This document shows, one piece after another, positions 1 through 9,625 of a stretch of DNA of 46,584 nucleotides. The stretch is from positions 1 to 46,584 of the forward strand of contig CAVFKD010000009.1 of the NCBI GenBank assembly GCA_963623095.1, written 5' to 3'. A program made the position numbers and the translations under genes. This DNA is from UBA3210 sp963623095. GTDB taxonomy: Bacteria; Bacillota_I; Bacilli_A; RFN20; CAG-449. The notes beneath the pieces were generated by a model. It had not been told where the DNA came from, did not search any database, and was given only the letters and a program-made list of their open reading frames with translations. Numbering within the stretch: the first letter of the stretch is position 1; every line of letters starts with the position of its first letter.

Positions 1-1
1 A

Positions 2-1465
2 ATTGATATTGTTTCAAGTGATTATCGTGGAGATGATTATATTTTCATGATGGGATTTTCTTTAGGTAATTATCCTATCATTCATAAAGACACTGCTTTA
101 TTATCTGATGAAGAAAAAACTTTATGTTTTATGAATACTTCTAGTATTTTAAATAATATTGAAGAAGAAAAAATTATTAATTTCATTAACCAAAATAAAA
201 ATATCTATATCACAAAGATTAAAAAAGAAGGTAAAGATTTAGGTACTACTTTCTTTAATTCTCTTTTAATTGATAAATTAAAAATGAAAGAAATAGCGTA
301 TGATGAAAATAATGAATCAGATGTTTTATACATTGAAAATGTCGGTAAAATATTAACCGCGAAAGCATATGATATGAAGCGTAATTATAACGCTAATTCT
401 AAATATTTAGACGCTTATTCTAAAGATGATATTTCTTATTTAAGTTTTGATCATAAATTTAAACCATCAGATAATTTTAAAAATGATAAAAATATGAAAG
501 TATCTTATTCAAGAATCAATGAATATTATAAATGTCCATTCGCTTACTTTATTAAATATATTTGTTTAAAAGGACAAGGTTTTGAAGATACTTTTGACAC
601 TAAATTAGGCAAACTATTCCATAAAATTTTAGAAGAGTCATTAACAAAAGAAATATGTTTAGATGATTATTCTAAAGAAATAGAAGAAAATTTTACTGAA
701 CCAGATGAAAATCATTTTATTAAAAAATTACTTCCTCAAGTAATGGATGTTATAAACAAAAATAAGATATTCCTTGAAATTTCAAAATTCAATAATCCAT
801 TTGGAGAACAAGAAATTAATGTCTCATTAGATAGTAAAACGATTTTGAATGGTAGAATCGATAAAATTATTCTTAACGATAAAGATAAAGAAGCTATTAT
901 TGTCGATTATAAATCTTCAAATTCTTTATATTTCAACAAAGACTATGTTCAATATGGATTAAGTATGCAACTTCCTACTTATGCTTTATTATCAAACGAA
1001 GTATGGCCTACTTATAAAGTTCTTGGTTTATATATCCAACATATATTAACAGAAGATTATTCTTTTGAAAAATCATATCTTTTAAATGGTGTTTCTTTAA
1101 AAGATGCATCGTTTATTGAACGTATCGAACCAAATATAGGAAATAATGAAAGTAATAATTCTACCTACTTAGAAAGTATTTCTTTAACTCAAGATCAAAC
1201 TAGAATAAGTCGTGCTGACACAAAAAAGAATCTATTACTCGAAAATGAATTAGAAGAATTATACAAAACTACTAAGGAAAAATATTTAGAAGCAGTCAAA
1301 AATATTAGAGATGGTAAGTTTAATATTAATCCAATTTATATTAATGAAGATGATTCTAATTCATGTAAATATTGCCCTTTAAAAACAATTTGTTTTAAAG
1401 ATGATGATGATATTAATTATGTAGATAATGTTACTTTAAAAGGAGATGAAGAAAATGGCGACTAA
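2..1465 (+). CDS. addB: AddB, C-terminal part (helicase-nuclease subunit)
   Basis: Partial gene: the frame is open from base 2, so the real start lies upstream of the window. The visible part is the end of AddB, partner of AddA in the AddAB enzyme that resects double-strand breaks for RecA. The C-terminal RecB-like nuclease is clear: a His in KLGKLFHK, an Asp in GRIDKI, and the VDYKSS motif with catalytic Asp and Lys. The Cys residues expected for the AddB iron-sulfur cluster are present: one in YYKCPF before the nuclease and three in SCKYCPLKTIC near the end. It overlaps addA by 11 bases, as is usual for translationally coupled addBA. The helicase-like N-terminus lies outside the window. Confidence 0.93.
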   Translation: MDIVSSDYRGDDYIFMMGFSLGNYPIIHKDTALLSDEEKTLCFMNTSSILNNIEEEKIINFINQNKNIYITKIKKEGKDLGTTFFNSLLIDKLKMKEIAYDENNESDVLYIENVGKILTAKAYDMKRNYNANSKYLDAYSKDDISYLSFDHKFKPSDNFKNDKNMKVSYSRINEYYKCPFAYFIKYICLKGQGFEDTFDTKLGKLFHKILEESLTKEICLDDYSKEIEENFTEPDENHFIKKLLPQVMDVINKNKIFLEISKFNNPFGEQEINVSLDSKTILNGRIDKIILNDKDKEAIIVDYKSSNSLYFNKDYVQYGLSMQLPTYALLSNEVWPTYKVLGLYIQHILTEDYSFEKSYLLNGVSLKDASFIERIEPNIGNNESNNSTYLESISLTQDQTRISRADTKKNLLLENELEELYKTTKEKYLEAVKNIRDGKFNINPIYINEDDSNSCKYCPLKTICFKDDDDINYVDNVTLKGDEENGD

Positions 1466-4400
1466 TTGGACAAAAGATCAACAAACTGCGATAAATGAAT
1501 ATGGTGAAAATATCATTGTCTCTGCCGGCGCAGGAAGTGGTAAAACCGCGGTATTATCAGAAAGAGTTTTAACTTTCGTTAAAGATAAAGGTTATTCATT
1601 AGATAACTTCTTATTATTAACTTTCACTAAACTTGCCGCAGGAGAAATGAAAGACCGTATTAGAAAAAAACTTGAAGAACATCCTGAAACTAAATCAGAA
1701 GCTGCAAAAGTAGATACTTCTGATATCACTACTTTTGATGGATATGCTTCCTCATTAGTTAAAAAATACCATTTTCTATTAAATGTATCTCCAAATATTA
1801 TAAACATTGATCAAAGTATCATGTCAGTTAAAAAAAGAAATATTATCGATGAAATTTTCAAAGAAAAATATATCGCGAATGATAAAAATTTCCTAGATTT
1901 AATTGATATGTATTGTTTAAAAAAAGATCAAGATATTAAAGATTTAGTTTTAAGAATCCATGATTATGCATCATTACAATTAAATACAAAAGAATTCTTA
2001 GATAATTTTGTTTCTTCTAGATACAATGATACTTTCATTAAAGATACATTAAATAAAATTTATAATACTCTTCTTCCATTAAAAGATGATTTAGTTGATT
2101 CATTTTATTCTCTTCCTGAAGAAAAATTCGCTCAAAGTCATAAAGAAACTTGCTATAAAATGGTATTTGCTTCTGCGCAAGATTTTATTGCATCAAATGA
2201 TTTTGATTCACTAGTTGGAGGATATAAAAAAATAAAATATCCTTCAAAAAATAAAAATTTAGATATCGATTACACTTCTTTTGATTATTCAAAAAAATGT
2301 TTTAAAAAATTAGGAGACGCTTTAGCCAAACTTTCTACTACATCAGAAGAAATAATCTCTATTATCATTAATGACAAACAAAATGCTGAAACTTTGATTT
2401 CACTTGTTAAGGAATTAGACAAACGTCAATATGCTTATAAAGTAGAAAAGCAAGCATTTGAATTTAATGATATTGCCAAAATGGCATTGAATTTAGTTCA
2501 AACTAACAAAGATGTTAGAAATGCATTAAAAAACAAATATAAGATGATCTTAATCGATGAATATCAAGATACATCAGAAATCCAAGAAAAATTAATCTCT
2601 CTTATAAGTACTAACAATGTCTACATGGTTGGAGATATAAAACAATCCATCTATGCTTTTAGAAACGCAAGAAGCGATATCTTTAAAGCTAAATATCTTG
2701 ATTATAAAGCTAAAAACGGAGGAAAAGCTATTGATATGAATAAAAACTTCCGTTCAAGAACAGAAGTTTTAGATGATATTAACGATATCTTTTCTAATAT
2801 TATGACATTAGAATATGGTGATGCCGATTATAAAAACGATCATCAAATCGAATTTGGTAATACTTCATATGAAGAAAGCCAAAATAAAGATTCATCAACA
2901 AACTATCATTCTACATTTATAACTTATGATTCTACTTTACTAGCTCGTCAATCAAAAGAACTAGAAATTAGAATAATCGCCGAAGATATCATTAATAAAA
3001 TCAATAATAAATTCCAAGTATTTATTCCAGGAAAAAATGCCAAACCACACGATGCAACTTTCAGTGATTTCTGCATATTAATTGATAATGGTAAAACATT
3101 TAATTCATTTAAGAAAATTTTTAATGAATATCAAATTCCTCTTTATGTCGAAGAAAATGAAAATATCAAAGATAACATCATTGTTTCTTTATTAAGAAGT
3201 TTATTAATTATTATTAATGCAATTATGACTGATGCATATGATAATGATGATTTCAAAGTTGCATTTATCTCTCTTGCTCGAAGTTTCTTATATGAATATA
3301 ACGATGAACAAATCTATGAAATTACTTCAAAAGATTTATATAAAAAAGATAATATAATCACTTCATTAAAGAAAATAATTGATGAAAACAATCAATTACC
3401 TACTCATTTATTAATTGAAAAAGTCATTACAGAATTAAATTTCTATGTTAATTTAATTAAAATCGGTAATGTTGAAAAGAATGAATTATATTTAGATAAG
3501 TTCTTATCTTATTTTAAAGATATGTCATTATTAGATTATTCTTTAAGCGATTTTATTTCTTATTTAGATAATCTAGATGAATATGATTTAAAAATTGAAT
3601 TACCAAGTACTTCAACTTCAATAGATTCAGTTAAGATCATGAACATTCATAAATCTAAAGGTCTTGAATTCCCTATTATTTATTTCCCAATGCTTAAAAG
3701 TGATTTCTTAAAAAAAGCATGTTCAGAAACTTATGATATATGTCAAGAAGGAATTATTTTACCTCACTCTAAAGAAGGTAGAAAAGATGAGATTCATCCT
3801 TTAAAATATCTATCTGATAAAACAAAGAAAAAAGAAGCTCTATCGGAAAGAATTAGATTATTCTATGTTGCAGTCACTAGAGCAAAAGAAAAAATGATAT
3901 TTATTTGTCAAGAACAAGGTGAAAAAGAAAAACTAGATACATTTGATATCAAAAGCGCAAAAACATTTAGAGAATTTATTTATCCATTAATTTCTAAATA
4001 TGAAAATTATTCTTATACAAAACCTGAAACTAAAGTAACTTTACTTAACCCAGCAAAAAAGGTTGATAAGAAAAAATTTATTTACACTCCAATATCTTTT
4101 ACTTTACAACAAACTTCTTTAAAACATGCATCAAAGCAATTAGTTATTAATACTAATACTGAATTATTACAACTTGGTACTAAGTTACATGAAGTAATGG
4201 AAATTCTTGATTTTAAAAATCCTGATTATTCATTCATTCAAGATCCTAAAATTGAAGACTGCGCAAAAGCATTCTTAAATCATGAAATTACTAAAGATAT
4301 TAAAAATGCGACAGGTATCTATAAAGAATACGAATTCATCGATAATGAAGTTCATGGTATTATCGACTTACTTGTTATTTATGAAGATCATATTGATATT

Positions 4401-4550
4401 ATCGATTATAAAACAAAACATATCGATGATAAGAATTATGACAAGCAATTAGAAGTATATTATTCATTCATTGCTTCAAAATTCAAAAATAAGCCAATAC
4501 ACACTTATTTATACTCTCTTATCGATAAGAATGCTAGAAAAGTAAATTAA
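1455..4550 (+). CDS. addA: AddA helicase-nuclease subunit
   Basis: ATP-dependent 3'-5' helicase and nuclease of the AddAB recombination complex. UvrD-type helicase motifs are seen: Walker A AGAGSGKTAVL near residue 25, the DEXX-type motif LIDEYQDTS, VGDIKQSIYAFRNA, NIHKSKGLEFPII and RLFYVAVTRAKE. The C-terminus carries a RecB-family nuclease with GIIDLLVIY and IIDYKTKHID. At about 1031 residues it is shorter than the 1232 of Bacillus subtilis AddA, with reduced inserts. I chose the ATG at 1455 because AGGAG at 1441-1445 lies 9 bases before it; an in-frame ATG at 1446 abuts the ribosome site. It is co-transcribed with addB and followed by an intrinsic terminator. Confidence 0.95.
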   Translation: MATNWTKDQQTAINEYGENIIVSAGAGSGKTAVLSERVLTFVKDKGYSLDNFLLLTFTKLAAGEMKDRIRKKLEEHPETKSEAAKVDTSDITTFDGYASSLVKKYHFLLNVSPNIINIDQSIMSVKKRNIIDEIFKEKYIANDKNFLDLIDMYCLKKDQDIKDLVLRIHDYASLQLNTKEFLDNFVSSRYNDTFIKDTLNKIYNTLLPLKDDLVDSFYSLPEEKFAQSHKETCYKMVFASAQDFIASNDFDSLVGGYKKIKYPSKNKNLDIDYTSFDYSKKCFKKLGDALAKLSTTSEEIISIIINDKQNAETLISLVKELDKRQYAYKVEKQAFEFNDIAKMALNLVQTNKDVRNALKNKYKMILIDEYQDTSEIQEKLISLISTNNVYMVGDIKQSIYAFRNARSDIFKAKYLDYKAKNGGKAIDMNKNFRSRTEVLDDINDIFSNIMTLEYGDADYKNDHQIEFGNTSYEESQNKDSSTNYHSTFITYDSTLLARQSKELEIRIIAEDIINKINNKFQVFIPGKNAKPHDATFSDFCILIDNGKTFNSFKKIFNEYQIPLYVEENENIKDNIIVSLLRSLLIIINAIMTDAYDNDDFKVAFISLARSFLYEYNDEQIYEITSKDLYKKDNIITSLKKIIDENNQLPTHLLIEKVITELNFYVNLIKIGNVEKNELYLDKFLSYFKDMSLLDYSLSDFISYLDNLDEYDLKIELPSTSTSIDSVKIMNIHKSKGLEFPIIYFPMLKSDFLKKACSETYDICQEGIILPHSKEGRKDEIHPLKYLSDKTKKKEALSERIRLFYVAVTRAKEKMIFICQEQGEKEKLDTFDIKSAKTFREFIYPLISKYENYSYTKPETKVTLLNPAKKVDKKKFIYTPISFTLQQTSLKHASKQLVINTNTELLQLGTKLHEVMEILDFKNPDYSFIQDPKIEDCAKAFLNHEITKDIKNATGIYKEYEFIDNEVHGIIDLLVIYEDHIDIIDYKTKHIDDKNYDKQLEVYYSFIASKFKNKPIHTYLYSLIDKNARKVN

Positions 4551-4580
4551 GCTCGCAACAAGCCTAAAAAAGGCATTTTA

Positions 4581-4617
4581 AAAGGAAACTAGATTAAATC
4601 ATAGTTTCCTTTTTTTG
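4581..4617 (+). terminator. Intrinsic terminator of addBA
   Basis: Ten-base perfect stem AAAGGAAACT (4581-4590) and AGTTTCCTTT (4603-4612) with a 12-base loop, running into seven or more T residues. It lies 30 bases after the addA stop and points the same way. Confidence 0.85.
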
Positions 4618-4626
4618 TTTTACAAA

Positions 4627-5025
4627 TTAAAGAGCTTTAATTTCTCTACCTTGGCCATCTTTAAAGCTACCGCATAAAATGATAATAAAATCAATGAATG
4701 CAATAATAGATGGAATAAAAGTCCAGCAGAATATTAGCATAAAGACACCTGAAGCAACTCTACCAACATAGAATCTATGAATGCCAAAGCCTCCTAGAAA
4801 GAACGCAAGTAATGCCGCGGCTACTCTAGAACAAGGAGAAATATTATCACCAGTAAATTTCGTTGCGTTTTTTAAATCTTGTGAAAAATTATCTTTAAAA
4901 GAATTGTGTTCAGTAGATTCATTAACTACTTCCGCTTCAACACTTTCATCTTGTCTTGCTCCACATTGAGGGCAGAATTTAGAATCATCTTCAAGTTGAG
5001 ATCCGCAATGAGTACAAAATTTCAT
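4627..5025 (-). CDS. Zinc-ribbon and TM2-domain membrane protein
   Basis: 132 residues. The N-terminus is a zinc-ribbon with two CxxC pairs (FCTHCGS and FCPQCGAR), then an acidic linker of about 40 residues. The C-terminus is a TM2 domain: a first hydrophobic helix, the GGFGIHRFYVGR signature, and a second helix ending in a short polar tail. TM2 proteins are small two-helix membrane proteins of largely unknown role; the ribbon probably binds Zn and mediates contacts. A strong GGAGG sits eight bases before the start. It is a single gene: the next gene on this strand, cydC, ends about 100 bases upstream, and I see no clear terminator between. The substrate or partner is unknown. Confidence 0.85.
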   Translation of the reverse strand: MKFCTHCGSQLEDDSKFCPQCGARQDESVEAEVVNESTEHNSFKDNFSQDLKNATKFTGDNISPCSRVAAALLAFFLGGFGIHRFYVGRVASGVFMLIFCWTFIPSIIAFIDFIIILCGSFKDGQGREIKAL

Positions 5026-5123
5026 ATAAAATACCTCCGTTAATTTCTATAAGTATGGCATTATTATGTTATTTTTACAATATAAATTAAATGCATTAGA
5101 ATTTAATCCTTATGCTTAAATAT

Positions 5124-6791
5124 TTATTTAGTAGTTAATACTCCATCATTCATATAATAAATATGATCTGCGATGGCTAAAGTTGATTCACGATGAGAAA
5201 CAATAATAATTGCATGTTCTTTCTTTTGTTCAATTAATGCTTTTAAAATAATACCTTCATTAATCGCATCGACATTGGAAGTAGGTTCATCAAGTAAAAT
5301 TACTTTACTACCTTTTAAAAACGCTCTAGCTAAACCAATTCTTTGAGTTTCACCCGCGGAAATATTATCTCTTGCTCCTCCAACTAAAGTATCATAACCT
5401 TCTGGTAAGGTTAAAATAAAATCATGGATAGAAGCTTTTTTACACGCTTCAACAATTTCTTCTTTAGTTGCATCCTTTTTAGCGATTTTTAAATTATTTA
5501 AAATTGTATCATCAAATAAATAAGTAGATTGAGAAACCATTGTTACATTATCAAGTAAAGATAAAGTATTAATATCTTCAATATCTATATTGTTATATAA
5601 AATTGATCCATCATTCTTTTTATAGAATCTTAATAATAATTTTAACAATGTAGATTTACCACAACCTGATTCACCTTGAATACCGACTATTTCACCAAGA
5701 GATAAATCTAATGAAACATCATTTAAAATTGTCTTATCATTATATCCAAACTTTACATTTGTTACTTTTAAAGAATTAAAATCAAAATTATTTTTATTTT
5801 TAATTTCTTCTACTTGAGGTTTTTCTTCAAGCAATGATAACACTCTTTCACCGGAAGCAAAAGTTTGAGTTAAATTAGAAGGTAATGCACTTAAAGCAAT
5901 AACTGGTCCAAATGATGAGAAGATAGAAACTAAAGCAACTAACATCTTATCTAAGGTAATTACATTATTCATTAATAAAATAATACCTAAGGCAACCGAA
6001 ATACAAATAATAACAAATACAACTAATTCACAAATAGAACTTGCAATTGAAGAAAGATGTTTAATCTTTTTAGTTTCAATAAGTAATTCATCAGATTTCT
6101 TATTTACTTGTTCTTCTCTTCTTGAAATTGCGTTATTAATAACAATTTCTTTAACACCTTTAATGGAGTCTAGATAATAAGCATTAAATAATGCGAATTC
6201 TTCACGGTATTTAACTCCAGCATTCTTCAATGCTTTTGATGTAATTAATGGCATAATAACACCAATAATTAAATATGCGCATAAAGCGATTAATGTGAAG
6301 TAAATTGAAGTATATACTCCAACAAATACGCTTATTAATGTACAAGTAACTAATGCAATACAAATAGGAGAAATAGTATGAGCGTAGAATACTTCTAATG
6401 TTTCAATATCAGAAGTAATTAAGCTAACTAATGATCCTTTCTTTTTATCATCTAATTTTGCAGGCGCTAGAATTCTTAAATGTGCGAATATTTTATCTCT
6501 TAAAACTGCGAGTAATTTAAATGCAATATAATGGTTAGAATATTGTTCAATATATCTTACTCCACCTCTTAAAACACCACATCCAATAGTTACAAAAATA
6601 ATCCATAAAGGAATTGATCCACTTTCAATAAATAAACCTAAACCAATAGATCCAAATACAGTTACTCCCATGGCAAGAAGATAACCAAAACTACCATTAA
6701 TAACCGCGAGAATTAATATATAAGCAAAACTACCTAAGATGGTAATTAAACTTGCCATGATTTTTATTCCACTTCTACGACTAGTTTCCAT
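5124..6791 (-). CDS. cydC: CydC-type ABC exporter half (TM domain plus ATPase)
   Basis: About 555 residues: an N-terminal six-helix type I exporter domain and a C-terminal ATPase with Walker A GESGCGKST, signature SAGETQRIGLARAF and Walker B VILLDEPTSNVD. Paired with the preceding half-transporter, it matches the CydDC layout (export of cysteine/glutathione, needed for cytochrome bd assembly in E. coli). The start is the ATG at 6791, chosen because GGAGG at 6801-6805 lies nine bases before it; a longer in-frame start at 6815 would have no ribosome site. It overlaps cydD by 11 bases. No cydAB genes are in the window, so the cyd name rests on subfamily resemblance. A generic heterodimeric thiol or drug exporter is the alternative. 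Confidence 0.75.
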   Translation of the reverse strand: METSRRSGIKIMASLITILGSFAYILILAVINGSFGYLLAMGVTVFGSIGLGLFIESGSIPLWIIFVTIGCGVLRGGVRYIEQYSNHYIAFKLLAVLRDKIFAHLRILAPAKLDDKKKGSLVSLITSDIETLEVFYAHTISPICIALVTCTLISVFVGVYTSIYFTLIALCAYLIIGVIMPLITSKALKNAGVKYREEFALFNAYYLDSIKGVKEIVINNAISRREEQVNKKSDELLIETKKIKHLSSIASSICELVVFVIICISVALGIILLMNNVITLDKMLVALVSIFSSFGPVIALSALPSNLTQTFASGERVLSLLEEKPQVEEIKNKNNFDFNSLKVTNVKFGYNDKTILNDVSLDLSLGEIVGIQGESGCGKSTLLKLLLRFYKKNDGSILYNNIDIEDINTLSLLDNVTMVSQSTYLFDDTILNNLKIAKKDATKEEIVEACKKASIHDFILTLPEGYDTLVGGARDNISAGETQRIGLARAFLKGSKVILLDEPTSNVDAINEGIILKALIEQKKEHAIIIVSHRESTLAIADHIYYMNDGVLTTK

Positions 6792-8529
6792 GTGCAAGGG
6801 CCTCCATATATCCATTCTCTAAAGCTTTTTGTTTAGAATATAATGCCGCATATTCACCATTTAAAGACATTAATTCTTGATGGTTACCACTTTCTTTAAT
6901 TTCACCATTTTCCAAATAATAAATATTATCACTTGTAACAACATTTTCTAAACGATGAGAAATTAAAATAATTGTTTTAGTTTTACTCATTTCTTTAATG
7001 TTATTCATGATGATTGTTTCTGAATCAACATCGATATTAGAAGTTGCTTCATCAAAAATATAAATATCTTTATTGCTTGATAAATTAATCGCGAGAACTA
7101 ATCTTTGTTTTTGTCCTCCGGAAATATTATTTCCTTCTTCTAAAATAACTTTATCAAGACCTCCGTTATTTCTAACAAATTCATCAAGATTAACTAATTT
7201 TAAATAATGATAAATTTCTTCATCTGTAATATCTACTTTAGCTAATTTAAAGTTTTCTCTAATTGATTCATTAAAGACATATGTGTTATAAGAAACTACT
7301 CCTAAAGCACCATAATATCCAACTCTTGATAAAGAATATAAAGATTTATCACCAACTAAGATATCGCCAGAGCCTACTTTAATTGAACCGATAATCAAAT
7401 TGGCAATAGTTGATTTTCCTGATCCAGATTCACCAACAATCGATGTTAATGAATTCTTTTTAAAAGTCATATTAACATTGTTTAAGATATTTCTTTTACC
7501 ATCGTAAGAGAAAGTAACATTGTTAAAACAAATAGTAGGATCTTCTACTTTATTTTCACCAAAATCTAATTCTTTTTCATTTAATAAAGCTAAAATCTTT
7601 TTACCCGCGGAAGCACCATTCATTCCAACGTGGAATGCTGAACCAAATTGTCTCATAGGTAAGAAAAAATCAACCGCCATAAAGATGATGAATAAAGAAA
7701 TAGCGACATTATTAACCCAATGATTATTTAAACCGATTAAAGTTAATGCAATACCTAAACCTGCACCACCATATGCAATTGTATCCATAATAGTAGTAGA
7801 AGCAAGTTGCATGATTAATACCTTCATAGTAATTTTTCTAAATTCTTCTGAATGAGCATTCATTTCTTGATGTTTTTCTTTATCGAAATTAAAGATTTTT
7901 AATTCTTTTAATCCTGAAGTTGCATCTAAGAAATAATCACCCATAGAGATATATTTACCCCAGTATTTTGCAAATACCTTTTTCGCGTATTTACTAACTG
8001 CGATAATACTCGCAGGAATAAATGGAACTAAGCAAATCAAGGCTAAAGAAGCTCTCCAATCAAAGAATACGCATACTGCGAATAAAATAAATGGAGCAAT
8101 CATCGCATAGAAAAATTGAGGTAGATAAGTAGAATAATAAATATCTAATTGTTCAATTCCTTCCATCGAGATTTGAGTTAAACCTGCCATATTGATTCCA
8201 TCTAAGTTTTTACAACCTAAAGATAAAATTTTTGAATAGATCTTTCCTCTTAATTCTTTTTTAACTTTTCTTCCAAGTAAATCTCTTACTTCTCCACTCG
8301 CTCTTGAAGTGATGTATCTAACAACGATTGAAGAAACAATCATTATGATAGGTAAGATATAATTATTAAAATCAAAATTAGATCTATTATTTAATAATTC
8401 ATTAACAATTAAAGCAATACCTCCATAAAAACAGATATTCGCGATTAATCCAATGACCATTAAAAATACAACTATAAAAATATATTTCTTATTTTTACCA
8501 AGTAGCTTAAATAAGTCTTTATCTATCAT
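6781..8529 (-). CDS. cydD: CydD-type ABC exporter half (TM domain plus ATPase)
   Basis: 582 residues, first half of the heterodimeric exporter. An N-terminal transmembrane domain (first helix about residues 15-40) precedes an ATPase with Walker A GESGSGKST, signature ISGGQKQRLVLA and Walker B IYIFDEATSNID. Neither half has an obviously degenerate ATP site. The start ATG lies two bases after the stop of the YgbA-like gene, with AAGGTGA inside that gene's end as ribosome site, so the genes are translationally coupled. The stop is TAG. Operon order is ygbA - cydD - cydC. Known CydDC proteins move reduced thiols to the outside; what it supports here without cytochrome bd genes nearby is open. Confidence 0.75.
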   Translation of the reverse strand: MIDKDLFKLLGKNKKYIFIVVFLMVIGLIANICFYGGIALIVNELLNNRSNFDFNNYILPIIMIVSSIVVRYITSRASGEVRDLLGRKVKKELRGKIYSKILSLGCKNLDGINMAGLTQISMEGIEQLDIYYSTYLPQFFYAMIAPFILFAVCVFFDWRASLALICLVPFIPASIIAVSKYAKKVFAKYWGKYISMGDYFLDATSGLKELKIFNFDKEKHQEMNAHSEEFRKITMKVLIMQLASTTIMDTIAYGGAGLGIALTLIGLNNHWVNNVAISLFIIFMAVDFFLPMRQFGSAFHVGMNGASAGKKILALLNEKELDFGENKVEDPTICFNNVTFSYDGKRNILNNVNMTFKKNSLTSIVGESGSGKSTIANLIIGSIKVGSGDILVGDKSLYSLSRVGYYGALGVVSYNTYVFNESIRENFKLAKVDITDEEIYHYLKLVNLDEFVRNNGGLDKVILEEGNNISGGQKQRLVLAINLSSNKDIYIFDEATSNIDVDSETIIMNNIKEMSKTKTIILISHRLENVVTSDNIYYLENGEIKESGNHQELMSLNGEYAALYSKQKALENGYMEALAHGN

Positions 8530-8531
8530 TA

Positions 8532-8954
8532 CTATTCACCTTCTTTTTTAGATTGCTCTAGTTTTGCTTTTTCTTTTTCTTGTTTTTTAATACTCTTTTT
8601 ATATTTAATCATTTGAGTAACATGAGAAATAGCAAATACAGGATTAACAAATAACATTCTAGGTCCAGAATATTTCATTACTTCTTTAATCTTTACCTTC
8701 ATATCAGGTTTGTAGCAATGAATCTTACAAAATGAACAGAATCCTTTATTCTTTTTAAATGGGCATTTAGATAATCTAAATAAAGCATATTCATTTAATT
8801 CTTGGCATTCAGGACAAAATGTTTTACCTTTTGTTTTATGTTTACCATGACAATATATTTGTATCATCTTTGGAATATATTTATTTTCTTGATTCCAATG
8901 TTTATATTCTTTACCAGTAAATTCTACTTTTTCTTCTTTTTTATTTTCTTCCAT
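8532..8954 (-). CDS. ygbA: YgbA-family (nitrous oxide-stimulated promoter) protein
   Basis: 140 residues, soluble and Cys/His-rich. The conserved core fits the family named after E. coli YgbA: CHGKHKTKGKTFCPECQEL, ALFRLSKCPF, GFCSFCKIHCYKP, and VMKYSGPRMLFVNPVFAISH. The six or more Cys suggest metal or iron-sulfur binding. In E. coli, ygbA is induced by nitric oxide through NsrR and helps recovery from nitrosative stress; its chemistry is not settled. This copy has a Lys/Glu-rich tail. It is the first gene of the cydDC operon, behind a near-consensus promoter, with an AAAGGA ribosome site. The link to thiol export suggests a shared redox or NO-stress role, which is inference. Confidence 0.82.
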   Translation of the reverse strand: MEENKKEEKVEFTGKEYKHWNQENKYIPKMIQIYCHGKHKTKGKTFCPECQELNEYALFRLSKCPFKKNKGFCSFCKIHCYKPDMKVKIKEVMKYSGPRMLFVNPVFAISHVTQMIKYKKSIKKQEKEKAKLEQSKKEGE

Positions 8955-8992
8955 AAGTTTGTCCTTTCTAACTTAGAAGTTAACCTTGACTA

Positions 8993-9021
8993 ATTATAGT
9001 TAAAATACCCATTTTTATCAA
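8993..9021 (-). promoter_or_regulatory. Sigma-A type promoter of ygbA-cydD-cydC
   Basis: On the minus strand: TTGATA (9021-9016), a 17-base spacer, then TATAAT (8998-8993). This is five of six matches at -35 and a perfect -10. It lies 39 bases before the ygbA start codon. Confidence 0.8.
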
Positions 9022-9026
9022 TTAAA

Positions 9027-9055
9027 TAAAAAAGAAATCGAAACTAATCGATTTC
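9027..9055 (-). terminator. Intrinsic terminator of the HD hydrolase operon
   Basis: Stem AAAGAAATCGA / TCGATTTCTTT around a six-base loop, followed on the minus strand by a T-rich run. One arm lies inside the last codons of the HD gene, so coding end and terminator overlap. Confidence 0.8.
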
Positions 9056-9625
9056 TTTTACGTATCTTTTAAAGACCTTTTTTACTAAAGAATCATATTC
9101 TTGATATGCTGGATAAGATTTTAAATCACTTAATAATTTTCTTATCTCATTGTAATACCAATAATGCATTAAAGGATTTTTTTGATTAAATTGATCAAAG
9201 AAATTATCTCCTTTATAAGAAGAAATATCATTCGCGATAGATCTAATATTTGATAATTTATCACCTAAAATAATAATCTTTTCATTAATATCTTTTGATT
9301 TTTCAATTAAATCTAAAGTATCTTTCTTTCTTAAATACCATGATTCTTCTTTAGGCATATTTTCTCTTTTGTCTTCTGTATCAGAAGAAACTAACTTCGC
9401 GACATATTCACCAAATTCTTCTTTTAATGTATCAAAGCTTACATTCGCATCTTCAACTACATCATGTAATATACCCGCGGCTATAACATTTTGATCATCA
9501 CTCATTGAAGCAACAATACATCCAACTTCTAACGAATGTAAAATTGTTGGTGTTGCGCGCACTTTTCTAACTTGATTTTCAAATGCATTAGTTGCAAAAA
9601 TAATTGCTTTATCTACTAGATTCAT
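9044..9625 (-). CDS. HD-domain hydrolase of the RelA/SpoT-Mesh1 type (putative small alarmone hydrolase)
   Basis: 193 residues, a stand-alone HD domain. The metal-binding pattern of the SpoT/Mesh1 hydrolase class is visible: R20, TPTILHSLEVG with H30, GILHDVVEDA with H54-D55 and E58-D59, and LGDKLSNIRSI with D122. There is no synthetase or TGS domain, and the length fits small alarmone hydrolases, which remove the 3' pyrophosphate from (p)ppGpp. It overlaps the preceding membrane-protein gene by 17 bases, with AAGGTG as ribosome site inside that gene. The substrate is inferred from motifs; a related nucleotide such as NADPH or ppApp is possible. The C-terminal third is predicted helical and not diagnostic. 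Confidence 0.75.
   Translation of the reverse strand: MNLVDKAIIFATNAFENQVRKVRATPTILHSLEVGCIVASMSDDQNVIAAGILHDVVEDANVSFDTLKEEFGEYVAKLVSSDTEDKRENMPKEESWYLRKKDTLDLIEKSKDINEKIIILGDKLSNIRSIANDISSYKGDNFFDQFNQKNPLMHYWYYNEIRKLLSDLKSYPAYQEYDSLVKKVFKRYVKEID

Noticed and set aside
5124..8529. Plain multidrug exporter pair.
   Set aside because: Not excluded, but the gene order, half-transporter sizes and link with a YgbA-family gene fit CydDC better; kept as the alternative.
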